Shown here piece by piece: positions 34,481 to 42,909 of a stretch of 64,000 nt of DNA. Source of the DNA: Actinomycetes bacterium (lineage in GTDB: Bacteria > Actinomycetota > Acidimicrobiia > Acidimicrobiales > JAMCPL01); NCBI GenBank assembly GCA_021816935.1, contig JAKAWR010000002.1, positions 191,039 to 255,038 of the forward strand, read 5' to 3'. Made by a program: the position numbers and the translations under genes. Each line of letters starts with the position of its first letter. Position 1 is the first letter of the stretch. The notes beneath the pieces were generated by a model. The model saw nothing but the letters and a program-made list of their open reading frames with translations, made no database searches and was not told the DNA's origin.

Positions 34481-36362
34481 CGCCCTTGCGCCCGCTGCCC
34501 GGCTCCGGTCCCTGTCCCCGCGCGGGCCCCGCTCTCCCGCCCGGAGCCACACCCTGATCATGCGGCAACACCGTTGCGGGCACGACCCCCTGCCCAGCGA
34601 GCCGAGCCACAACCAGATCCGCCGCACCGGCGGCCGTGTGGCCGGTCGTATCAACCACGACACCGGCGACCTCGGCATAAAGACGTTCCCTTTCGCCAAG
34701 TAGCGCTGCGAGGCGCGCGCTCGGATCGGGACGTAGCAAAGGCCGCCCGGCCCCGTCCCCGACTCTTCTTGCGAGCTCCTCCAGCGACGGGGCGAGCCAC
34801 ACTACCACGCAGCCCGCTGACGCGCTCTGGAGCACCTGCAGTTCCGCCCTCGTCCGCTCGTCGAGGATCGCCCCCCCGCCGGGCGCTATCACCACTTGCC
34901 CGGGCGAGGTGAGCAGCCTTGCCAGGCAGTTCCGTTCCTCGCTCCTGAAGGCCTCCTCGCCAATCCGATCGAAAAGCTCCGCAACACTGCATCCCTCCCG
35001 CCGCTCCACCTCCGCGTCCACGTCCACGAAGCCGCATCCGATCCGCTTTGCCACGAGCAGCCCGACGGTGGACTTGCCCGAACCCGGCATCCCGACGAGC
35101 ACTACCTTGAGAGGCTCAGCAGGTAGGGATGCCGGGCTCGTCGCGCAAACGTTCGGCGGACGGCCGAGGGGAGCCCCGGAGCCTCCCGCCTGGAGAGCCG
35201 GGAACTGGCTGGCCACGGCTTCATCGTAAGCGACCTTGTTGCGCACTACCTCTTCCAGCGAGTCTCCACCGAACTTCCTCAGTGCCTCCCCAGCGAGTAC
35301 CAGAGCGACCACGGCTTCGGCGACCACGCCCATCGCGGGCACTGCCGTCACATCGGTGCGCTCCTTGAACGAGAAGGACTCCTCGCCAGTTGCGAGGTTG
35401 ATGGTCTTGATAACCGGCCTGTTCAGGCTCGAAAGGGGCTTCATGTAGGCACGGGCGATGATCGGTCCGCCAATGGAGACCCCCCCCTCAATACCGCCTG
35501 CACGCCCGGTCTCACGCGTGAGCGTCCCGCCGCCGCCGAGCAGGATCGCGTCGTGCGCTTGCGACCCCCTCAGGGCAGAACCCTCGATCGCGTCGCCAAT
35601 CTCGACCGCCTTCACCGCCGGGATCGACGCCAGCGCCTGCGCCAGGAGCCCGTCAAGGCGCCGGTCCCACTGCACGTAGCTCCCCAGTCCCACCGGCACG
35701 CCGTATGCTACGACCTCCGCTGCTCCGCCCAGCGAGTCACCATCCTTGGCAGCTGCCTTGATCGCCAGGACCATCTCCTCCTCGGCCCCGGTATCGACGC
35801 ATCTCACCTGCGAAGCGTCCACGGCGTCGAGATCGTCCGGTCCCGGATGCAGGCCATGGGGTACTTTCGCCCCACCAATCTGAATCGTGTGGCTCACAAT
35901 CCTCATGCCGAGAGCGTTGGCGAGGATCTTCGCCAGGCACCCGGCGGCGACCCGGGCCGCGGTCTCGCGGGCCGACGACCTCTCCAGCACGTCTCGCGCG
36001 TCGCCCAAACCGTACTTCTGCATGCCCGCCAGGTCGGCATGGCCAGGCCTCGGCTGGGTGAGCAACTTCGAGGGTTGGCCGGGGTGCGGAGACATCTCCT
36101 CCTGCCATTTTCTTTCCCACTCGCTGTTGGCGATCTCGATGGCAACAGGAGCCCCTATCGTCCGGCCGTGCCGCACGCCCGCAAGCAGGGTAAGCGCGTC
36201 GGCCTCTAAACGCATTCTCGGGCCGCGCCCGTAGCCGAGCCGGCGGCGGCCCAGCTCATCGGCCAGCTCCTCGATGGTAACCGGCACGCCCGCGGGCAGG
36301 CCTTCGACAATCACGACCAGTCCCTTGCCGTGTGATTCCCCCGCGGTCAGGAAGCGCAGCAT
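34473..36362 (-). CDS. aroC-aroK: Chorismate synthase-shikimate kinase fusion (AroC-AroK)
   Basis: One 629-residue polypeptide joins two shikimate enzymes. Residues 1 to about 390 are chorismate synthase: MLRFLTAGESHGKGL, RRRLGYGRGPRMRLEAD, RPGHADLAGMQKYG, SSARETAARVAAG and RTDVTAVPAMGVVAEA for FMN and EPSP binding. A Pro/Ala/Gly linker of about 25 residues follows. From about residue 418 comes shikimate kinase with Walker A GMPGSGKST, the shikimate-binding DVDAEVERREG, FRSEERNCL and the GGGAI loop. The frame is continuous, so the fusion looks real rather than a read error. It starts the operon with aroB, while aroQ is displaced downstream. Confidence 0.95.
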   Translation of the reverse strand: MLRFLTAGESHGKGLVVIVEGLPAGVPVTIEELADELGRRRLGYGRGPRMRLEADALTLLAGVRHGRTIGAPVAIEIANSEWERKWQEEMSPHPGQPSKLLTQPRPGHADLAGMQKYGLGDARDVLERSSARETAARVAAGCLAKILANALGMRIVSHTIQIGGAKVPHGLHPGPDDLDAVDASQVRCVDTGAEEEMVLAIKAAAKDGDSLGGAAEVVAYGVPVGLGSYVQWDRRLDGLLAQALASIPAVKAVEIGDAIEGSALRGSQAHDAILLGGGGTLTRETGRAGGIEGGVSIGGPIIARAYMKPLSSLNRPVIKTINLATGEESFSFKERTDVTAVPAMGVVAEAVVALVLAGEALRKFGGDSLEEVVRNKVAYDEAVASQFPALQAGGSGAPLGRPPNVCATSPASLPAEPLKVVLVGMPGSGKSTVGLLVAKRIGCGFVDVDAEVERREGCSVAELFDRIGEEAFRSEERNCLARLLTSPGQVVIAPGGGAILDERTRAELQVLQSASAGCVVVWLAPSLEELARRVGDGAGRPLLRPDPSARLAALLGERERLYAEVAGVVVDTTGHTAAGAADLVVARLAGQGVVPATVLPHDQGVAPGGRAGPARGQGPEPGSGRKGGG

Positions 36363-36449
36363 ACCGAAGAATCTACCAAATCCGACCACCCTCGCCCCTT
36401 CCCGGAGCACCATCTACCAAACCCGCCCACCCGCGGCTGCCGGCGGCGG

Positions 36450-37283
36450 TCAGCCGGTATGGAGCCAGAAATGGGCTATGGGCCGCCCCCATTGGAATGC
36501 CACCAGGGCACCCGCAACGAGAAAGGGAGCGAAGGGAACCCGGGACTTACCCCCATATCCCCGGAACACCATCAACGCCACCCCGATCACGGCCCCCAGC
36601 CCGAAGGCGACCACAAACCCGACGGCCGCGACCTTGGGTGAGATCCAGCCGGCAGCCCCTCCGAGCAGCCCCGCCAAGCGAACATCGCCGAATCCCATGC
36701 CGGCGGGCACGATCAGGTGGATGGCGAGGAACACGGCGAAGCAGGCAGCCGCCGTCGCCGCGGCCACCCAGAAATCGTTCCACCTGCCGTCGACACCTGC
36801 GACGGCAAGAAGCACGGCGGCGAACACCGCCGCCGTGGGATAGAGCAGCCGCACCGGGATAATCATCCGCTCCAGATCGACGGCGCTCATCGTTACCAGG
36901 CCCAGGATCAAGAGGTCGTAAGCGGCGAGCTCGAGATGGGGACCGAACCGGACTGCCGCGCCCGCAAGGAACAGCGCCGTAACCAGCGACAGGAGCAGCA
37001 TCCGGTACAGCATTACTCTCGGCCCACCGGTACCGGCGGTCACCGGACCGGCTGGGTCCGATCCCGAGTCCTCTGCCGGCTCGTCGCCAAGATCGGCACC
37101 GCCCTGAGCGTCTAACACGCCTACAGGGTCGCCGGTCGGGTCGGTGGTCGGGTCGGTGGTCGGGTCATCGCTCGGGTCCGCGGTTGCAAGTAGCACCCGC
37201 CCGGGCACCTTCTCGACTAGCAGCTCCAAAGGTATGCCGAGGATCGCGCCAGCCGCTGCACTGACCGCCACAAGGGCACCGTT
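36450..37283 (-). CDS. Type IV prepilin peptidase (A24 family) without methylase domain
   Basis: Aspartic membrane protease that cleaves the leader of pilins such as Flp. The 277 residues include the two catalytic aspartates in SAVDLERMIIP and GMGFGDVRLAGLLGG (GxGD type), embedded in about six membrane segments. The N-terminal four-cysteine/methyltransferase domain is missing, as in TadV-like enzymes. A roughly 60-residue Asp/Pro/Thr-rich insertion (TDPTTDPTTDPTGDP) sits between the first two membrane segments. The GTG at 37283 (VNGALVAVSAAAGAILG) seems best. Position before aroC is conserved in mycobacteria. It may serve the tad locus at 56.5-64 kb. Confidence 0.85.
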   Translation of the reverse strand, partial: NGALVAVSAAAGAILGIPLELLVEKVPGRVLLATADPSDDPTTDPTTDPTGDPVGVLDAQGGADLGDEPAEDSGSDPAGPVTAGTGGPRVMLYRMLLLSLVTALFLAGAAVRFGPHLELAAYDLLILGLVTMSAVDLERMIIPVRLLYPTAAVFAAVLLAVAGVDGRWNDFWVAAATAAACFAVFLAIHLIVPAGMGFGDVRLAGLLGGAAGWISPKVAAVGFVVAFGLGAVIGVALMVFRGYGGKSRVPFAPFLVAGALVAFQWGRPIAHFWLHTG

Positions 37284-37473
37284 CACTCGGGCCTCACCTG
37301 GACGGGCCTCACCTGGAGCGCAAACTGTCTGGCTCTCACACAACCTGACACCTGTTAAACGTTACGCGATACGGCGGTGCAGCGCAGGCATGCCCGGCTG
37401 CATCCGGATGCAGCAAGCGCTGCGCAGGCGGCTGCACCTCCCCGCTTGACCCGGAGAGGAGCCATCCCGCACA

Positions 37474-38094
37474 ATGGTCGGTACGGACTTGATTATGTGG
37501 AAAAAACGCATTCGGAATACCGGCTCGGGCGCCGACCAGGCCGCTGAGATCCCTGCTGGCCTCTGGAAGGTGGAATCTGCGGCAAGCCGTCTCGGCTTCA
37601 AGGTTCGCCATCTCATAATCTCGGAGGTGCGGGGTTCCTTCAGCGAGTTCGAAGGGACGTTCACCACGATTGACGGTCTGATCGGGTCGCACGTCGACGC
37701 AACCTGCAAGGTTGCCTCGGTCGACACGGGGGACAGGATAAGGGACGTGTGGATCAGGTCACGCGACTTCCTCGACGTCGACCAATGGCCGCAAATGAGG
37801 CTATCGGGCGATTTGACCGGGGAGGATTCAGGGGATGGCGTCCTCGAAACGAAGATGACGATCCGCGACGTCACGCTTCCGGTTCGCTTCACCGTCACAG
37901 TAGAAGATCTGAGACTACGCGGGAAGGAACCGGAGGCGGACCGCACCCGAATGAGCCTGCTGGCCGCGGCAACGGTAAGCCGCGGAGATTTCGGGCTGAA
38001 GTTCGGCCAGATCATGGAAAAGGGCGGCTACATCGTCGACGACAAGGTCGCGCTCCGCCTTCACGTATCTGCGGCACTTCAGGGCGACCGTTAA
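37474..38094 (+). CDS. YceI family lipid-binding-like protein
   Basis: Lipocalin-like barrel family that binds isoprenoid-type lipids in some members. The 206 residues contain the family core GLWKVESAASRLGFKVRHLI, VRGSFSEFEGTF, a VDTGDRIRDVWIRSRDFLD motif with DVDQWPQM, MTIRDVTLPVRFTV and DFGLKFG near the end. No signal peptide is seen, so the protein is probably cytoplasmic like other actinobacterial versions. An ATG at 37495 is an alternative start. A hairpin with a T-run follows the stop. Confidence 0.9.
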   Translation: MVGTDLIMWKKRIRNTGSGADQAAEIPAGLWKVESAASRLGFKVRHLIISEVRGSFSEFEGTFTTIDGLIGSHVDATCKVASVDTGDRIRDVWIRSRDFLDVDQWPQMRLSGDLTGEDSGDGVLETKMTIRDVTLPVRFTVTVEDLRLRGKEPEADRTRMSLLAAATVSRGDFGLKFGQIMEKGGYIVDDKVALRLHVSAALQGDR

Positions 38095-38100
38095 GAGGCT

Positions 38101-38126
38101 CGGCGGCCTCCCGCCGGCTACTTTTT
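38101..38126 (+). terminator. Intrinsic terminator after the YceI gene
   Basis: CGGCGG (38101-38106) pairs with CCGCCG (38111-38116) around the loop CCTC and is followed by GGCTAC and five Ts. The T-run also forms the last lysine codons of the convergent nfuA-like gene, so the terminator overlaps that coding end. The stem is short but GC-only. Confidence 0.5.
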
Positions 38127-38756
38127 CGACGACTGGTAGTAAGGGTTGTCGCCGAGAGCGTGGTTCGTGAGGTCGATCACCTGGCGTATCTCGGGCACCG
38201 CCTGCTTGATGGCAACTTCGATCCCCTGCGAAAGCGTGATTGCCGCAAGACCGCAACCCTGGCATCCCCCGGTAAGCCTGACGTACACCGTGGCCTCACC
38301 GACCGCTACCAGTTCGGCAGCGCCGCCATGCATTGCGATAGACGGGTTGAGCTCCTCCTCAATCACCTTCAGTACCTTCGTAGCCAGCTCCGAGGAGAAA
38401 TCCCCCTCAACGACCCCTTCGGGAAGCCTCGCCTCGTCCACCGGCGAGTTCGGGTTCACCATCACGAGGCCGGCATCTCCCTCGTCAGACCATTCGAGCC
38501 TTGCGCCCTCGAGGCGCTCCAAGCTGCCATACGGTATGACGACGGGCACGTCGCCGTCTTCGCCTATGTGCTGCACCACGTCTCCATCGCCGGCGTCGCT
38601 CACCGGCCCGAAATAGAGATCGTAGACATAGGACTTGCCGTTGGCCCCCACCACCTCGATCCACAGACCAAGGTCATCGCCGTCCTTCTCGGACTGCAAC
38701 GCCTCCCGGACCGCCTTCATTGCGTCTTCGGTCACTGACAGAACTTGCTGCGGCAT
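38118..38756 (-). CDS. nfuA: Fe-S biogenesis protein, NfuA-like (degenerate HesB domain plus NifU domain)
   Basis: Carries and delivers iron-sulfur clusters in the cytoplasm. The 212 residues hold an N-terminal HesB/IscA-like domain (about 1-100: ALQSEKDGDDLGLWIEVVG, YDLYFGPVSDAGDG) without its usual cysteines, and a C-terminal NifU domain (about 112-190) with the cluster-binding GGCQGCGLA. This two-domain layout is that of E. coli NfuA. It starts 17 bases from the divergent ATP-grasp gene, so the two control regions must overlap the coding starts. Confidence 0.9.
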   Translation of the reverse strand: MPQQVLSVTEDAMKAVREALQSEKDGDDLGLWIEVVGANGKSYVYDLYFGPVSDAGDGDVVQHIGEDGDVPVVIPYGSLERLEGARLEWSDEGDAGLVMVNPNSPVDEARLPEGVVEGDFSSELATKVLKVIEEELNPSIAMHGGAAELVAVGEATVYVRLTGGCQGCGLAAITLSQGIEVAIKQAVPEIRQVIDLTNHALGDNPYYQSSKK

Positions 38757-38773
38757 ACTCTAATCATAGAGCC

Positions 38774-40126
38774 ATGCCGCGCGTCCTGATCCTCATGACC
38801 ACAGAGACCTACCGAGCCGCCGCGTTCGCAGATGCGGCACGGTGCCTGGGACTCGATATCGCCATCGGCTGCGACGCCGAGCTGCCCGTTCTTCGCAGGC
38901 ACGACGACTCCGAAGGAGGCGGTTCGGGAAGTGGCGGTTCGGGGAGCAGCCGGGTTGCATCCATCGTTCTCCCCTTCCGCGACCCGGAAAAAGCAGCCAG
39001 TCTGGTAGCGGACTTCGACCGGAAGCTGCCGGTCGACGCTGTCGTGGCGCTCGACGACGCCGTGCTGAACGCTGCCGCCGCCATTGCGGGACTTCTCAGG
39101 CTCCCCGGCAACGACCTTGCGGCGGTGCGGCGAACGACGGACAAAGTTCTTATGCGGGAGGCATTGGCGGTCGGGGAGGTGACCCAGCCCGCTTTCGCCG
39201 TGATACCCGCGCATCCGGGCGGCTCGCCGCCGACCGTGGACGCGTTAGCCGTGGAGGCTGCGACCGGGACGATCGGCTTTCCATGCGTGGTCAAGGCCAC
39301 CCGCCTCTCGGGGAGCCAGGGAGTTGTCAAGGCCGGCAACCTCGAAGAGGCGCTCCATGCCGCCGCTGTAGCCATCGCCGAGCAGCGCAAGCGGGGCCTG
39401 GCAGATGCCAATCTACTCGTCGAGCGATACGTGGACGGCCCGGAGGTCGTGGTAGAAGGCGTTCTCTCCCGAGGCGTCCTAAGGGTAGCCTGCATCCTCG
39501 ACAAGCCGGTACCGCTTACCGGGCCGTTCTTCGAAGAGACCGTATTCGTGAGCCCGACCCGCCTCCCCCCGGACCTGGCTCGCGAGTGCATCCGGACGGC
39601 CGGCCGTGCAGCGGAGGCGCTGGGCCTGAGAGAGGGACCGGTCCACGCCGAGCTTCGCATCGAAGCCGGAAGGCCCTTCCTGATCGAGGTTGCCGCCCGG
39701 ACGATAGGCGGCCACTGCTCCCGGGCACTCTCGCTGCCCGAGGGGCGTTCGCTGGAAGAGGTGGTCCTGACTGCCGCCTGTGGTGTCGACCCTGCCGGGG
39801 CCGGTACGGAAATACAGCGTGCCAGGTCGGGTACCGAAGCACGGCGTGCCGGCGCTGCCGGGCAGCCCGCTTGCGGCGTCATGATGATCCCTATCCCGAC
39901 TGCCGGGCGCTTGAGCTCGGTAACCGGAATCGAAGCCGCCCGCGCCGTCGCGGGAATCACGGGCGTCGAGATCACGGCCGCTCCGGGGAGCGAGATCGCA
40001 CCTCCCCCCTACGGCGACCGCTACCTCGGGTTCATCTTCGCCCGGGGCGCTAGCCCGCACGACGTGGAAGCGTCCCTTGCCCTTGCGCACTCACGGCTGC
40101 GGGTTGCCATCGACTCGGACATCTGA
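38774..40126 (+). CDS. ATP-grasp ligase, biotin-carboxylase-like fold, unknown substrate
   Basis: The 450 residues form an ATP-dependent carboxylate-amine or carboxylate-thiol ligase. The N-terminal Rossmann part is RVLILMTTETYRAAAFADAA. Then come VALDDAVLNAAAAIA, the TDKVLMREAL helix, VKATRLSGSQGVVKAGN, LLVERYVDGPEVVVEGV and the Mg-binding region HAELRIEAGRPFLIEVAART. A Gly/Ser loop (EGGGSGSGGSGSS) interrupts the first domain and another low-complexity stretch lies near residue 360. The gene is divergent from nfuA and ends before a PIN-domain remnant. The substrate is not evident. PurK- or L-amino-acid-ligase-like roles are possible. Confidence 0.82.
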   Translation: MPRVLILMTTETYRAAAFADAARCLGLDIAIGCDAELPVLRRHDDSEGGGSGSGGSGSSRVASIVLPFRDPEKAASLVADFDRKLPVDAVVALDDAVLNAAAAIAGLLRLPGNDLAAVRRTTDKVLMREALAVGEVTQPAFAVIPAHPGGSPPTVDALAVEAATGTIGFPCVVKATRLSGSQGVVKAGNLEEALHAAAVAIAEQRKRGLADANLLVERYVDGPEVVVEGVLSRGVLRVACILDKPVPLTGPFFEETVFVSPTRLPPDLARECIRTAGRAAEALGLREGPVHAELRIEAGRPFLIEVAARTIGGHCSRALSLPEGRSLEEVVLTAACGVDPAGAGTEIQRARSGTEARRAGAAGQPACGVMMIPIPTAGRLSSVTGIEAARAVAGITGVEITAAPGSEIAPPPYGDRYLGFIFARGASPHDVEASLALAHSRLRVAIDSDI

Positions 40127-40145
40127 GCCGCCGCTCCGATCGAGC

Positions 40146-40325
40146 GCGATCGTTCTCGCGACGCTCGAAACGTGCCGACGCTTCAGGACCTCCTACCGGG
40201 ATGCCTCAATTGTCGAGGCCGCCCGCGCCTGCGGAGCGGACGCGGTACCGTCGGAAGATACGGCTGGCGGTAAAGACTTCAACGGCGTACACGTCGATAA
40301 TCCCTTCACGACGGTGGCGCCGTAG
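40146..40325 (+). pseudogene. C-terminal remnant of a PIN-domain (VapC-like) toxin
   Basis: About 60 residues, SYRDASIVEAARACGADAVP then SEDTAGGKDFNGVHVDNPF, match the C-terminal part of PIN ribonucleases, with the aspartates of DASIV and SEDT. The N-terminal half with the first catalytic Asp is missing, and the reading frame merges upstream into the ATP-grasp end. No partner antitoxin is seen. The 269-base gap 40127-40395 otherwise holds nothing. Confidence 0.55.
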
Positions 40326-40395
40326 GCCACGTCATCAACCGCCTACCTTATGGAGTGCCGGGAGACCTCCGACGAACCGGCGAGGTTCTGCGACA

Positions 40396-42909
40396 TCAGG
40401 CGTGGTTTGCCGGCTTGCGCAGCTTCTCCAGCCACTCGCGATCGGGCTCAGCCTCCCATATGACCGGGTCGTCCGGCCTTGCCACCTCGGCAGCGAACGT
40501 GGCACCGCAGTGCGGGCACAGGTAAGAACGGCACGAGAACCGGGGGGCTTCGGTGCGAACCGTACCTCCCCAGGGATGAACCGTATTGAGCGGGAGCACC
40601 AGGACCGAAGCGGCCAGCTTCGGGTTGGTCGATGCCGGGGCAATGATCGTGTCGCACTTCCCACAAGCCCATGCAAAACCGCCACCCGTGCCGTCCGCCC
40701 CGCCGGCCTCGACAATCTCCAGAGCCTCACCGAACGCGACCAGCGGATGCGACAAGGTGCCGGAGGGCCGGCCCCTCACCACCCCGCTGCCGCCGCCATT
40801 GGCACCGGACGTTCCCCCGTCCCCGAACCCACCGTCGCCGACCAGCCCCAGTAGTGCCTCCCAGCCAAGACCCCCGCCGAGATCGAGAAACGGCGCCATA
40901 TCGTCAAGCGACCTTACCGGCCTGCCAAGGGCCAGGCGTGCGCGGCGACAACGCTCCCTCAGCAAGCGGGTTGCCACCTCGTCTGCAACTGCAACCCCGG
41001 TGCCGTCGCCATCGCCCCCGGACGCGCCATTCCTCCCGGACGCGCCGTCGCCATCACTCGTGCCTTTCCGGAGCACCACGCCATAGAGTGCGCGTGCGAC
41101 GTCACTCGAATAGATCCCAGCCGCAACATCCATTGCCACCGACGCCGGGTCCCTCCCCAGCGGGTCACCGAAACCGGGGGTCCCCTGCGCTGCGAAAAGC
41201 ACCAGGTCGCCCGGCGATAGGATCCGCTCCGACTTGGCGCCGAGCTGCTCGGTCGCCACCGCGGCCACATCGAGCACGAGCTCTCCCCGCTTCATCCCCT
41301 CCAGCACATCCGGCATCGAAGCCACGAGGAACCTATTGGCACCATTCGGCAGCCCGCCGTCCATCGGAGCAGTGTTGGGGAACTCGGCCCCGTGGTTCCA
41401 CAGCAGCATGTAGACGAAGGGCACCAGATGCGGCGTGAAGGCGAACTCTATTGCGTTGCCGCCGCGATGCTTGCCTGCGCCGCCTGATCCCTGACCGGTG
41501 CGCCTGTAGAGGTAGAGCATCGGGTAGTGCAGTTCGTTCTGCTCTACGTTCACCACTTGGGTATAAGGAATCCCGGGCGCTCCGGCCATGTCCTTGCCGT
41601 CCCTGTACTTCGTGGGCCCGTAGGACTGAACGAGGCTGTCGAGTAGTAACGTGCCCCAGATCCTGCCGTTCTCGTCAATCCCGCCCAAAGTATTGCCCAG
41701 GAAGTTGCCGCCGTTTGCCCCCGCCTTGTCATCCATCTCGTCGGACAACGCAAGCCAGTTCGATACCGCCTGCGCCGCCGCCATCGCCGTCGTGACCGCC
41801 CCTTCGGTGATCCCGTCCGAGACGGCGGCGGGCCACGTCGGGTTATTGACCGTCCCGGGTTGCGTCCAGATCTCCATGCAGGAGGAGATGCCCGCGTTCC
41901 ACGGGATCCCGTACGCGACCGACTCCATGAGCGACATGAGACACGCGCTCCGCAACCCTCCGAAGCCACAGTTGGCGAACCCCCCCGACTGCTTCGAAGT
42001 CCCGGAGAAGTCGTAGATGAGCTTCTCGCCCGTATTGCGCAGCGTGCACTGCACCTCGTAGACGTCGTCCTGGAGGTGGGGTGCCGCACCTCCCACCTCG
42101 TTCCGGTCGATCCCCCGAAAAGCCCCACGAGGCAGGCGGGACAGCCTGGCTTGCATCTCTCGCTTCGCCTCCTCCTGAATCTCGATCATGACCGAACGCA
42201 CCACTTCGGGCGAGTACGTCTTGACGAGATCCTGAAGCTCGGTGACCGCAGCGTGGTTGCCCGAGACCATGGATCGCACATCGAGAGCCACGATGTCGGG
42301 CATCCGCGAGTTGCGCCGGAGCATCCTGTCGATGTCACGCCGGAACTCTCCACGGTCCACAAGTTTCACGCCCGGGTAGATGTGCGGTTCGCCGAAGGCA
42401 TCCTTGGCATTGGGGCAGAGACCCCCCGGATCAATACCTCCCATATCAAGCTGGTGCAGGGTGACTCCCACCCAGGCGAACACCTCCCCGTCCACGAAGA
42501 AGGGCGACAGCAGGGCACAGTCGGGCTGGTGCACCGGACCCATCCAGGGGTCGTTGCAGAAAATCATATCGCCTGGAGATATCTCACTCCCGGCCTCCTC
42601 GATAACCCGCGACACCAGGATGTCCGCTATCCCCGCGTGAAGGGCAACGTACGGCCCCAAGTAGACGGGCGAGCCGTCCTCCAGGGTGATGTAGGTGGAC
42701 ATGTCGTTGCCCTCTGCGGTCACGATGGTCCCGGACACCTTCTTGAGCGTCTCCGACATGGTAATGAGCGCCCACCAGAGCCGGTGTCTCAGTACCTCGT
42801 AGGTGGCCGGGTCCACCTCTACCGGGGGCACTTTCTCGGTGTAGTCGACCGTGAACCGCTCCACCGGCGCAAGGTCGCCATAGGGCACGCCAAACTCACG
42901 CACCAGCAT
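40396..42909 (-). CDS. Hydantoinase B/oxoprolinase family carboxylase subunit fused to an acetone-carboxylase-gamma-like zinc domain
   Basis: The 837-residue protein begins MLVREFGVPYGDLAPVERFT and holds a full HyuB domain: VSGTIVTAEGNDMSTYI, GDMIFCNDPWMGPVHQPD, ALDVRSMVSGNHAAV, YDFSGTSKQSGGFANCGFGG and GGGNAIEF-like motifs. After a Gly/Asp-rich linker, the last 100 residues have two CxxC pairs (CGKCDTI and CPHCGAT) and the run YLCPHCGATFAAEVARPDDP, like the gamma subunit of acetone carboxylase. The ATG overlaps the HyuA stop by 14 bases. HyuA/HyuB pairs power ATP-dependent hydrolysis of cyclic amides or carboxylation of ketones; the gamma-like tail favours carboxylation. The substrate is unknown. 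Confidence 0.87.
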   Translation of the reverse strand: MLVREFGVPYGDLAPVERFTVDYTEKVPPVEVDPATYEVLRHRLWWALITMSETLKKVSGTIVTAEGNDMSTYITLEDGSPVYLGPYVALHAGIADILVSRVIEEAGSEISPGDMIFCNDPWMGPVHQPDCALLSPFFVDGEVFAWVGVTLHQLDMGGIDPGGLCPNAKDAFGEPHIYPGVKLVDRGEFRRDIDRMLRRNSRMPDIVALDVRSMVSGNHAAVTELQDLVKTYSPEVVRSVMIEIQEEAKREMQARLSRLPRGAFRGIDRNEVGGAAPHLQDDVYEVQCTLRNTGEKLIYDFSGTSKQSGGFANCGFGGLRSACLMSLMESVAYGIPWNAGISSCMEIWTQPGTVNNPTWPAAVSDGITEGAVTTAMAAAQAVSNWLALSDEMDDKAGANGGNFLGNTLGGIDENGRIWGTLLLDSLVQSYGPTKYRDGKDMAGAPGIPYTQVVNVEQNELHYPMLYLYRRTGQGSGGAGKHRGGNAIEFAFTPHLVPFVYMLLWNHGAEFPNTAPMDGGLPNGANRFLVASMPDVLEGMKRGELVLDVAAVATEQLGAKSERILSPGDLVLFAAQGTPGFGDPLGRDPASVAMDVAAGIYSSDVARALYGVVLRKGTSDGDGASGRNGASGGDGDGTGVAVADEVATRLLRERCRRARLALGRPVRSLDDMAPFLDLGGGLGWEALLGLVGDGGFGDGGTSGANGGGSGVVRGRPSGTLSHPLVAFGEALEIVEAGGADGTGGGFAWACGKCDTIIAPASTNPKLAASVLVLPLNTVHPWGGTVRTEAPRFSCRSYLCPHCGATFAAEVARPDDPVIWEAEPDREWLEKLRKPANHA

